Origin: an uncultured Bacilli bacterium
Lineage (GTDB): Bacteria; Bacillota_I; Bacilli_A; RF39; UBA660
Direction of reading: 5' to 3'
Assembly: GCA_947629165.1 (NCBI GenBank)
Contig: CANRCR010000010.1
Location: forward strand, 1 to 41,794
Length of the DNA: 41,794 bases
The position numbers and the translations under genes are program-made. Positions 24,078 through 32,700 of this stretch are shown piece after piece; positions within the stretch are counted from its first letter, which is position 1; every line of letters begins with the position of its first letter. The notes beneath the pieces are model-generated. The model ran no database searches. It was not told where the DNA came from and saw only the letters and a list, made by a program, of their open reading frames with translations.

Positions 24078-24244
24078 TCTGATTTTCTTAAAGTTCTTTT
24101 CTCACGTGCCGACATTCTTACTTTAGAACCATCTTCTAAACGAACTACTTGTAAGTTTAATCCTTGTTTATGACGAGTAGCACGTAATGAGTGAGAACGA
24201 CGATTTCCAAATGATGGACGACGAGTAGTTGCATTTACAGCCAT
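24059..24244 (-). CDS. rpmB: 50S ribosomal protein L28
   Basis: 61-residue bL28, usual length 62. It begins MAVNATTRRPSFGNRRSHS with HKQGLNLQVVRLEDG and a SAREKRTLRKS tail, a typical Firmicutes form without zinc cysteines. On the minus strand AAAGGAGG lies 7-8 bases before the ATG. It is convergent to rpe, as it is located near rpe and prkC in Bacillus too. Confidence 0.96.
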   Translation of the reverse strand: MAVNATTRRPSFGNRRSHSLRATRHKQGLNLQVVRLEDGSKVRMSAREKRTLRKSEKKAAA

Positions 24245-24282
24245 GTCTTTTTCCTCCTTTGATACAAATACTTGCGTCTATA

Positions 24283-24311
24283 ACTTTATCATAAACTCTC
24301 GAATAAGTCAA
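24283..24311 (-). promoter_or_regulatory. Promoter of rpmB
   Basis: Read on the minus strand: TTGACT (24311-24306), a 17-base spacer, TAAAGT (24288-24283) with a TG one base upstream (extended -10). It is 39 bases before the start codon. Confidence 0.7.
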
Positions 24312-24360
24312 ATAAAAACTGAAAATATTGGTACAAATTTAGTTAAAACGAACTGTTTTG

Positions 24361-24369
24361 TGTTAAAAT
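24361..24369 (+). promoter_or_regulatory. Extended -10 promoter of dnaE
   Basis: TGTTAAAAT gives TGnTAAAAT, 24 bases before the dnaE ATG. The -35 (around 24341-24346) is poor. Confidence 0.5.
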
Positions 24370-24393
24370 AATTAAAAAGGAGCGTGATTAAAC

Positions 24394-27333
24394 ATGTATA
24401 CCCCGCTTTATGTAAAAACAACCTATTCATTATTGTCCAGTTTGATTACGATTCCTCAACTTGTATCTTTTTGTAAAAAACATAAGATTCCTTCGGTAGG
24501 TATTTGTGATAATAATTTATCTTATGCGATGGAATTTCTTGATGCTTGTAAAAAAAATGATCTTTATCCTATTTTAGGATTAGAAGTGTTGCTCGATGAT
24601 AAACCGGTTTTAGTCTATGCTAAAAATTATCATGGTTATCAAAATTTAATGAAATTATCGACCATACAAAGTGATGGTGCTATTACAATTGATACTCTTC
24701 AAAAACATCTTTCCGATACGAAAGTCGTTTTACCTTTTATAAGTGCCGATTATCATACCTTATTTGATAAAAGTGTTGATCTATCGATTGGTTATACGAA
24801 TAAGGAAGAAGAGAAACAGGCTTATTTATGGACAAAGAAAGTCGTTTTTTTACCCGAAATTTTATATTTAGAAGAAAGTGATAAAAAATATCTTCCTTAT
24901 CTTTGGATGATTCGGGATGGAAAGACGATTTCCGATGCTAGTTATACCATACAAGGACTTCATCATTTACTTCTTGATTCGCTCGATACCTATACCGATA
25001 ATCAAGGAATTGTTTCTAGTAACGAATTTCGGCAACAATGTAGTATTACGTTTCCTAAAGCCGAATTGTTACTTCCTATATACGATGTGAAAGATGCGCC
25101 TAATCAGGAAGTTTATCTATCGAAACTTGCTCAACGAGGACTTGAAAAACGGTTGCAAGGAAAAGTTACCCCTCCTTACAAAGAACGTTTAAAATATGAA
25201 CTTCAAGTAATTTTTGACATGGGTTTTTCAAATTATTTTTTAATCGTTTATGACTTTATTAAATATGCCAAACGAAAAGGAATTTTAGTTGGTCCTGGAC
25301 GGGGAAGTGCAGCGGGAAGTTTAGTTGCCTATGCTTTAGGAATTACCGAAATTGATCCGATTCATTATCAATTATTATTCGAACGTTTTTTAAATCCTGA
25401 ACGTATTACGATGCCCGATATCGATACAGATTTTCCAGATATATATCGGGATGATGTAATCGATTATGTCACTCAAAAATATGGTTCCAAACGTGTAAGT
25501 GGAATTGTTACGTTTGGTACGTTAGGAGCCAAACAAGTTATTCGAGATGTCTCTCGCGTACTCAATATTCCGCTTTATAAAGTGGATATGCTTTCGAAAT
25601 ATATTCCTTCGATGACCAAGGATAAATTAGCCGATATTTATCAAAAAAATGATAAGTTTCGTCTTTTACTTGAAGAAGATGAATCTTTGATGAACATGTA
25701 TCAAATTGCGCTTCGTTTTGAAGGATTTCCTCGGCATACTTCGAGCCATGCGGCAGGAATTATTATGTGTCAAAAAGATTTGGACGAGGTCGTTCCTTTA
25801 ATTAAAAGTGATCATGGTTATTTAACGGGTTATTCGATGGAATATTTAGAGTCGTTGGGATTACTTAAAATGGACTTTTTAGGAATTAAAAATTTAACGA
25901 CGATTATGCATATCATCGAAGATATTCAAAAAGGAGAAGGGGTAACGATCGATTTTAATCAGATTCCACTTTCTGACCAAAGGACTTTACAATTATTTCA
26001 AGAAGCTAATACAACCGGTATCTTTCAATTTGAATCTACCGGTATGAAAAACTTTTTACGTCAATTGAAACCTTCTTCGTTCGAAGATATTTTTGCTGCT
26101 ATCGCTTTGTTTCGACCGGGTCCTGCTACCAATATTCCTTCTTATATTAAACGAAAACATAACGAAGAAGCAATTACTTACTTGGATCCTTGTTTAAAAC
26201 CAATTTTGGAACCGACCTATGGCATTATTGTCTATCAGGAACAAATTATGCAAATTGCCGTTTTGTTAGCGGGTTATTCCATGGGAGAAGCCGATCTTTT
26301 AAGACGTGCAATGAGTAAGAAAAAGATGGATATTTTAAAAGGGGAAGAAGATAAATTTATTCGTCAAAGTGTCGAACGAGGATACGACCGGACGATGGCG
26401 AAACAAGTATTCGATTTGATTTTGAATTTTGCGAACTACGGATTTAATCGTGCACACTCGGTTGCCTATTCGCTCGTTGCCTATAAAATGGCGTATTTAA
26501 AAGCTTACTATCCTAAATATTTTTTTGCTAATCTTTTAACGGGCGTCATTGGAAGTGAAGTAAAGACAAAACAATATTTGGACGAAGCGAAAAAGAATCA
26601 TTTAGTGTTATTAAAACCGGATATTAATTTGAGCCAAGATCATTATTTGGTCGAAAAAGAAGGTATTCGTTTCCCGCTTAGTCATATTCGTAATGTCGGA
26701 GTGGTCGCTAGTCAAGCCATCTTAACGGCACGTGGAAATACTCCTTTCCAAGATATTTATGATTTTTTTGCGCGTGTTAATAATCGCAGTATTACAAGAA
26801 AGACGATCGAATCTTTAATCGATGCTTCTTGTTTTGATTCGTTTGGTTATAATCATCGGACCTTATTTCAGAATTTAGATGCGTTATTAAATTATGCTGA
26901 ATTAGCGAAAGATTTAGATCCTACCTTTCTTTTAAAACCGGAAATGGAAATTTTCGATGAATTTTCGAAAGATGAATTGATGTATCGTGAAAAAGAGTTG
27001 TTTGGTTTTTATTTATCGAATCATCCTGCTAGTTTTCAACGTACTAAATATTTGGAAGCGATTCCAATCGAAGCTATTCCACAGCACTTTAATAAACGGA
27101 TTGAGACCATCGTAATGATTGATCAGGTTCGCATTATCGAAACTAAAAAGAAAGAAAAAATGGCTTTTCTATCTGGTAGTGATGAGACCGGTTCTATGGA
27201 TTTTACGTTATTTCCTAAAACGTATCAACTTTATTCGGAAATTGATCGGGGGAAACTAGTAAAAATTAAAGGAACGGTCGAAAAAAGATTAAATAAATAT
27301 CAGGTCGTTGTTCAAACGATAGAAATATTGTAA
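24394..27333 (+). CDS. dnaE: DNA polymerase III alpha subunit DnaE
   Basis: In bacteria with PolC, DnaE extends RNA primers before handing over to PolC. Family-C motifs are intact: GPGRGSAAGSLVAYALGIT, then MPDIDTDFPD with catalytic Asp342 and Asp344, and KMDFLG with Asp494; NYGFNRAHSVAYS and the helix-hairpin-helix follow, and an OB fold ends the protein (IDQVRIIETKKKEKMAFLSG). The N-terminal PHP domain is degenerate: the HxH of the family is replaced (LYVKTTYSLL) and TDHG is ICDNN, so no PHP activity is expected. 979 residues, shorter than the 1115 of B. subtilis. AAAAGGAG precedes the ATG. Confidence 0.97.
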   Translation: MYTPLYVKTTYSLLSSLITIPQLVSFCKKHKIPSVGICDNNLSYAMEFLDACKKNDLYPILGLEVLLDDKPVLVYAKNYHGYQNLMKLSTIQSDGAITIDTLQKHLSDTKVVLPFISADYHTLFDKSVDLSIGYTNKEEEKQAYLWTKKVVFLPEILYLEESDKKYLPYLWMIRDGKTISDASYTIQGLHHLLLDSLDTYTDNQGIVSSNEFRQQCSITFPKAELLLPIYDVKDAPNQEVYLSKLAQRGLEKRLQGKVTPPYKERLKYELQVIFDMGFSNYFLIVYDFIKYAKRKGILVGPGRGSAAGSLVAYALGITEIDPIHYQLLFERFLNPERITMPDIDTDFPDIYRDDVIDYVTQKYGSKRVSGIVTFGTLGAKQVIRDVSRVLNIPLYKVDMLSKYIPSMTKDKLADIYQKNDKFRLLLEEDESLMNMYQIALRFEGFPRHTSSHAAGIIMCQKDLDEVVPLIKSDHGYLTGYSMEYLESLGLLKMDFLGIKNLTTIMHIIEDIQKGEGVTIDFNQIPLSDQRTLQLFQEANTTGIFQFESTGMKNFLRQLKPSSFEDIFAAIALFRPGPATNIPSYIKRKHNEEAITYLDPCLKPILEPTYGIIVYQEQIMQIAVLLAGYSMGEADLLRRAMSKKKMDILKGEEDKFIRQSVERGYDRTMAKQVFDLILNFANYGFNRAHSVAYSLVAYKMAYLKAYYPKYFFANLLTGVIGSEVKTKQYLDEAKKNHLVLLKPDINLSQDHYLVEKEGIRFPLSHIRNVGVVASQAILTARGNTPFQDIYDFFARVNNRSITRKTIESLIDASCFDSFGYNHRTLFQNLDALLNYAELAKDLDPTFLLKPEMEIFDEFSKDELMYREKELFGFYLSNHPASFQRTKYLEAIPIEAIPQHFNKRIETIVMIDQVRIIETKKKEKMAFLSGSDETGSMDFTLFPKTYQLYSEIDRGKLVKIKGTVEKRLNKYQVVVQTIEIL

Positions 27334-27339
27334 GTTGTT

Positions 27340-27380
27340 AGAAGAAATCAAAAATAATTGAAATGATTTCTTCTATTTTG
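27340..27380 (+). terminator. Hairpin after dnaE, interleaved with the pyk promoter
   Basis: AGAAGAAATCA (27340-27350) and TGATTTCTTCT (27364-27374) are perfectly complementary (11 bp), followed by ATTTTG. The T run is imperfect. The loop contains the -35 box of the next promoter. Confidence 0.6.
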
Positions 27381-27386
27381 TATAAT
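27358..27386 (+). promoter_or_regulatory. Promoter of the pyruvate-kinase-like gene
   Basis: TTGAAA (27358-27363), a 17-base spacer, TATAAT (27381-27386). The spacer is occupied by the right arm of the dnaE hairpin. Confidence 0.8.
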
Positions 27387-27412
27387 GAAATTAGATAATG
27401 GGAGGTTTTCTT

Positions 27413-28828
27413 ATGAAAAAGACTAAAGTCGTTTGTAGTATTGGACCTAGTTCCAATAGTATGGAAGTTTTAAGAGAAATGATCAAAAAAGGAATGGATG
27501 TAGCTCGTTTTGATTTAGGAATGCTTCCTTATTCTTTTTGTTCAGAAACGATCGATAAAATTCATAAATTAGAAGATGAACTTGATTGTACGGTGGGAAT
27601 TCTCTTTGAAAACCGAGGACCGGAATTACGTCTTGGTACTTTAAGTAATGGAAAAATCGTTTTACAGGAAGGCGATTTGGTTTCGATTACCGGTGATTCG
27701 GTAGTAGGAACGAAAGAAAAGATTTCCCTTAATTATCCTAATTTGTTAGAGGATGTCAAAATAGGAATGGAACTACTTTTCAATAGTGGACGCGTACGTA
27801 TCAAGGTACAAGAAAAGAAAGAAGACGCTCTTGTAGGAATCGTCGAAGAAGCGGGTGCTCTTTTTAGTCACGATTCGGTACATATTCCTAAACTGGATTA
27901 TTCGCTCGACTATTTAAGTTTAAAAAATAAAGAAGATGTTTTATTTGCTATCGAAGAAAATGTTGACTTTTTAGCTTTATCATTTGTTCGTAATTCGAAC
28001 GATGTTTTAGATGTTACCGATTTGTTAATCGAAAAAGGAAACGATCATATTCAACTAATTACCAAGATTGAAAATGAATTTTGTTTAGAAGATTTAGAAC
28101 ACATTATCGAATTATCGGATGGTTTGATGATTGCTCGAGGAGACTTGGGAGTCGAGATGCCAATCGAGAAGTTACCGGGTATTCAAAAAAGCGTCATTGC
28201 GCAAATTCATCAAGCAAATAAACTAGGACTTATCTCTACCGAAATGCTTGCTTCGATGGAAAATCAAAAACGGCCAACTAGAGCCGAAGTGAGTGACGTT
28301 TACAATGCGGTCATGGATATGGCAGACGCCGTTTGTTTAGGACGGGAGACAGCGGTTGGAAAGTATCCTGTTATCTCTATTGAGACGATGGTAAATATTA
28401 TCGAACAAGCCGAAAGTGAAATGGATTACGATCAAATCTTAAAAGAAATAAGAAGAAATGAAAAACCGGATGTTACTTCCTCGATTGCTCATGCGGTCGT
28501 GGATATCAGTAATCGACTTGAGGCAAAGGCTATTATTACAGCTACGAATTCGGGATATACGGCTAAAAAAATTAGTCGCTTTCGACCAAGCTGTCCGGTC
28601 ATTGCTACTTCTCCTGAAAAAGACACCGTTCGGAGCCTCGTTCTTCATTACGGGGTTATTCCAAAATTATCTCATCAGTACGACTCGACCGATGAAATTG
28701 TAAAACATTGTGGCGATATTGCCAAAGAATTACTTTCACTTAAGAAAAATGATCATTTTATTATTACCGGAGGATTTCCTGCGAGCTTACAAAATACAAA
28801 CTTTATGCGGGTGGAAGAAGTTATTTAA
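27413..28828 (+). CDS. Divergent pyruvate kinase
   Basis: 471 residues with the pyruvate kinase layout: an A domain starting TKVVCSIGPSSNS, a B domain (about 70-160), and MIARGDLGVEMP, RPTRAEVSDVYNAV and a C-terminal domain. The catalytic Lys (KIEN, Lys218) and the T of STEML are kept. However, the K+ and substrate loop RxNFSHG is RFDLGML (32-38), DTKGPE is ENRGPE (66-71), and MLSGETA is CLGRETA, so usual K+ ligands (Asn, Ser, Asp, Thr) are replaced. I infer a second, K+-independent or altered paralogue, possibly regulatory; a normal pyk may exist elsewhere, so I give no symbol. The start is the ATG after GGGAGG (27400-27405). Confidence 0.85.
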   Translation: MKKTKVVCSIGPSSNSMEVLREMIKKGMDVARFDLGMLPYSFCSETIDKIHKLEDELDCTVGILFENRGPELRLGTLSNGKIVLQEGDLVSITGDSVVGTKEKISLNYPNLLEDVKIGMELLFNSGRVRIKVQEKKEDALVGIVEEAGALFSHDSVHIPKLDYSLDYLSLKNKEDVLFAIEENVDFLALSFVRNSNDVLDVTDLLIEKGNDHIQLITKIENEFCLEDLEHIIELSDGLMIARGDLGVEMPIEKLPGIQKSVIAQIHQANKLGLISTEMLASMENQKRPTRAEVSDVYNAVMDMADAVCLGRETAVGKYPVISIETMVNIIEQAESEMDYDQILKEIRRNEKPDVTSSIAHAVVDISNRLEAKAIITATNSGYTAKKISRFRPSCPVIATSPEKDTVRSLVLHYGVIPKLSHQYDSTDEIVKHCGDIAKELLSLKKNDHFIITGGFPASLQNTNFMRVEEVI

Positions 28829-28909
28829 TTTCATTTAAAAAAAATAGAAATTCGTTTTCAAATACAAACAAGATATGATATATTTATATGTAGATAGGGA
28901 AGTGATACC

Positions 28910-29743
28910 ATGAAATTAAATTTTTGTGTAAATGATTATGTACTTACCTGGAATTTACTTTTTGGCCCTGCTATTTCTGAAGAAAGTTATCAATTTAAAC
29001 AAAAACTTTGGAAAACTTACAAAAAACAGTACAACGCTTTACAAAATGAAAATAAATTAATGTTAAAAGATCTTAAGAATTTTATTCCGGATGACGATAC
29101 TATATATAATTTTGTCTTTGAATCTTCGCTTTTTGAAGATTTGAAAAAACAAGCTGAAAAACATCGGGAGTTTCTATTACAAGTATGGGATGAGTACAAG
29201 AAAAATGTACTTATGTATCTTAAAGAAATTGTCCGTTTTCCGTACGACTCTTATCGAATTGTCGTAGTACATCCGAATATGGATACCGTTTATTACGATT
29301 TGGAAAACGAAGAAAAGAATATTGTTTGGGGAAGAAAAAACGATAAAAAAAATGGACTTGCTTCCTTGGTAAGTATTCTTTATGCCGTTACGCGGTATCA
29401 GGTTGGAAATGTGTATAAAGAAAATAAAGAAATAACGCAAGCAGTACTCGAATTAGCTATTAATAACGAACTTTATACGCGTTTAAATGGAAAGAGTAAT
29501 TATTTATCCGGGGATCCTTCGTTAGGGTTTTTAAAAAGACAGATTTATCCTTACTGGTTGATGTATTTAGGAGCCGAACAAGACGATATGACAAGTTATA
29601 TGATGCGTGATAAAATCGCTTTTGATATCGAACATTATCCCGTGGAAGAAAATTTAAAGAAATTAGATTTAAAAGGATTTATCGAATTTTGTATTCGTAA
29701 TCAAAAACATATTTTAAGAATTAATCAATTAGAAATTATCTAA
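28910..29743 (+). CDS. Protein of unknown function, 277 residues
   Basis: I do not recognise this protein. It is soluble, rich in Lys, Tyr and Asn, with no signal peptide. The N-terminal half is strongly helical (about 20-105, charged, coiled-coil-like). A beta segment follows (YRIVVVHPNMDTVYYDLENE, about 122-141), then a helical C-terminus with the striking stretch LELAINNELYTRLNG and RQIYPYWLMYLGAEQDD. No classical catalytic motif is seen. AGGGAAGTGAT lies before the ATG. It lies between pyk-like and polC with its own intergenic spaces on both sides; a TATGAT at 28874-28879 may be its -10. Confidence 0.8.
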   Translation: MKLNFCVNDYVLTWNLLFGPAISEESYQFKQKLWKTYKKQYNALQNENKLMLKDLKNFIPDDDTIYNFVFESSLFEDLKKQAEKHREFLLQVWDEYKKNVLMYLKEIVRFPYDSYRIVVVHPNMDTVYYDLENEEKNIVWGRKNDKKNGLASLVSILYAVTRYQVGNVYKENKEITQAVLELAINNELYTRLNGKSNYLSGDPSLGFLKRQIYPYWLMYLGAEQDDMTSYMMRDKIAFDIEHYPVEENLKKLDLKGFIEFCIRNQKHILRINQLEII

Positions 29744-29774
29744 AGGATTTCATGTTTTAATGAAGTCCTTTTAT
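29744..29774 (+). terminator. Intrinsic terminator before polC
   Basis: AGGATTTCAT and ATGAAGTCCT pair (one G-U) around GTTTTA and are followed by TTTTAT. There is room for only about 15 bases before polC, so it may act as a partial terminator; no separate polC promoter is obvious. Confidence 0.6.
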
Positions 29775-29790
29775 ACGAGGAGGATTTTGG

Positions 29791-32700
29791 ATGGACGAGA
29801 AGATAAAGATTTTGTTAGAACAGATTAAATGGACGGACGAAGATCTTTTAAAACATTTTCAAACTGCCGTGTTAAAAAATGTTATCGTCCATCAAAAAGA
29901 TGAGAGTTGGTCGTTTGTAATCGAATTCGATGAGAATTTGGATTGTGATTTTTATTTGCAATTAGAACAAAAAATGAATGAAGGATTTGCTTCGATAAAA
30001 AAGACACGACTCGAGATTGTTCCTCGTAAGGAAGATACGAGTAAGATTCCATCGTACTTTGAAGCGACGTTAGAAAAAGTAACGCCCCTTTTAAGTGTGG
30101 CTATGAATTTTAAAGATAGTTTAGTGGAAAACGATGGACAGTATCAAATTGAAGTACGTAATCAAGCTGAGTATCATCAAGTAAATAGTATTTTAGAAGC
30201 AATTAATTACTGGTATCGTTGCTATGGCTTTTCGCATCCTTTTACAGTCGTTTTAAATGAAGAGAAAAGAGCTAAGACAGTCGAAGAAATCGAAGCCGAT
30301 ACCAAAGAAATTCCGGTGGAAAAGATTGTTGAAAAGAAAAAAGAAGTGGAAGCCAAAACTCAGAAAAGCGGTGGAAAAGTTTACCGAAAAGGTTCCAAAG
30401 AAGAAAATCCCGATTGTATTTTAGGCAGAACTATTAAAGATACACCGGTTTCAATTCAAGGATTAATCGGTGAAGATAACGATGTTACCGTCGAAGGATA
30501 TGTTTTTGGGGTCGATTATTTCGAATCGAGTAAATCGGACTTTAAAATCATCACTTTAAAGATAACGGACTACAGTGACAGTATTTATTGTAAAGTCTTT
30601 GTGCGCGATCAAGAAGAATATTTACGGTTATCGAAAGCCCTAAAGACAGGAAGTTGGCTTTTGATACGAGGCTATACAAAAAATGATTCTTTTGCGAAAG
30701 AACTCGTTCTCAACGCACGCGATATCATGAAAGTAAACAAAGAACAAGAAAGTGTTACGGATACAGCGAGTGAAAAAAGAGTCGAATTGCATGCGCATAC
30801 CAAAATGAGTCAAATGGATGGGGTCATGGACGAAGTGGCTTACGTCAATCAAGCGATTCGTTTCGGTCATCGTGCTTGTGCCGTGACGGATCATAACGGA
30901 TGTCAGGCTTTTCCACATGTCTTTAACACGGTTACGGCTTACAATAAAGGGAAAGAAGAAAAAGATAAATTCAAAGCAATTTATGGCTGTGAATTGACAA
31001 TGGTTGACGATTCGGTTGACATTGTTTTACGTGGAACGGATGATAAATTTTTTGAAACCACTTTCGTTGTATTCGATTTTGAAACGACGGGATTTAATGC
31101 CGGCGGAGGCGATTCGATTATCGAAGCCGGAGCTGTTAAAATATTAAATGGAGAAATCGTCGATCGCTTTGACGAATTGATTAATCCGGGAAGAAAACTT
31201 CCTCCAAAGATTACGGAAGTTACTAATATTACCGACGAAATGCTCGAAGGAAAACCTTCGGAAGAAGAAGTTATCAAACGGTTTGTCGAATGGGTAGGCG
31301 ATTTACCGATGGTTGCCCACAATGCTAAATTTGATGTGTCTTTCTTAGAAATGGCTTATAAAAAATATAATTTAGGTACTTTTAAAAACTGTGTAATCGA
31401 TACATTAAAACTTTCTCAAACTCTCGATAATACTTTTGCTCGGCACAGTTTAAGTGCTCTTGTAAAACGTTACGATGTACCTTGGGACGAAGATGCCCAT
31501 CACCGTGCCGATTATGATGCGGAAGGAACGGCCTTGGTATTTCATAAAATGTTAAAAAAGATGAATGCCAATAATTTCGAAACGATTCTCGATCTTAACC
31601 GATTAGTTTCCAAAGAAGAAATTTATAAATACGGTGTTACGCATCATATTAATTTATTAGTTAAAAATAAAACAGGACTTAAGAATTTGTTTCGTATTAT
31701 CTCTTTAGCGAATACGAAATATCTATATAAATTTCCAAGAATTCCACGAAGTGAACTCGAACAGTTAAGAGAAGGAATTCTTATCGGAAGTGGATGTTAT
31801 GAAAGTGAAGTCTTTAAAGAAGCGCGAAGTAAAGCGGATGAAGAATTAGTTAATATTATTAACTTTTATGACTATGTCGAGGTACAACCTCCTGATTGTT
31901 ATACGCATTTGTTACAGATGCATGACTTTGACTCTTCGCAAGAAATTCTCGATCATATTAAGAAAATTGTGCGAACGACTCGTGAAGCAGGGAAGTGGAT
32001 GGTTGCTACTGGAGATGTTCATCAGTTATTAAAAGAGGATAAGATTTATCGTGAAATAATCGTTAATCAAAAAGTTCCAGGAGGTGGAAGACATCCTTTG
32101 GCACGGAATGAGATTACGGAAATACCAAGTCAACATTTTCGAACAACTAACGAAATGCTTTCGGATTTTGCCTTTTTAGGTGAGGATTTAGCACATGAAA
32201 TCGTCGTAACAAATCCAAATAAAATTGCCGATCTTGTCGATATTATCGAAGTTATTATCGATACGGGAGGAATTCCTTTCTCTCCTAAAATCGATAAAAG
32301 TGTCGAGACAGTAACCGAACTAGTATTTGGAAAAGCTACTTCTTGGTATGGAGATCCACTTCCTTATAATATTTTGGAACGAATCAGTAAAGAACTTTAT
32401 GGAGATGGTATCTATGAAGCAACTCGTTATTTCGTCGAAAAAGAGGGAAAGTATTCGGATGAGTCATTAACCAAAGAGACTTTCAGTCGTTTGCAACAAA
32501 CTTTATTAAAGGGATTTGATGAAGTAAAAGCCGTTATTAATCAATATCTTTCGCAAACGGTCGAAGGATTTTCTTCCATGGACGATAAAGAACAAGAAAA
32601 ACTCCGAAAGAAAAAACTAGGAGGCGTTATCGGTGGTGGCTTCGACGTTATTTACCTCATCGCTCAAAAATTAGTAAAACACTCGAACGATGAAGGATAC

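Noticed and set aside
24045-24245. Search for a CRISPR array or other short regular repeats in the window
   Set aside because: No series of identical repeats with regular spacers was seen anywhere; the inverted repeats found are single hairpins.
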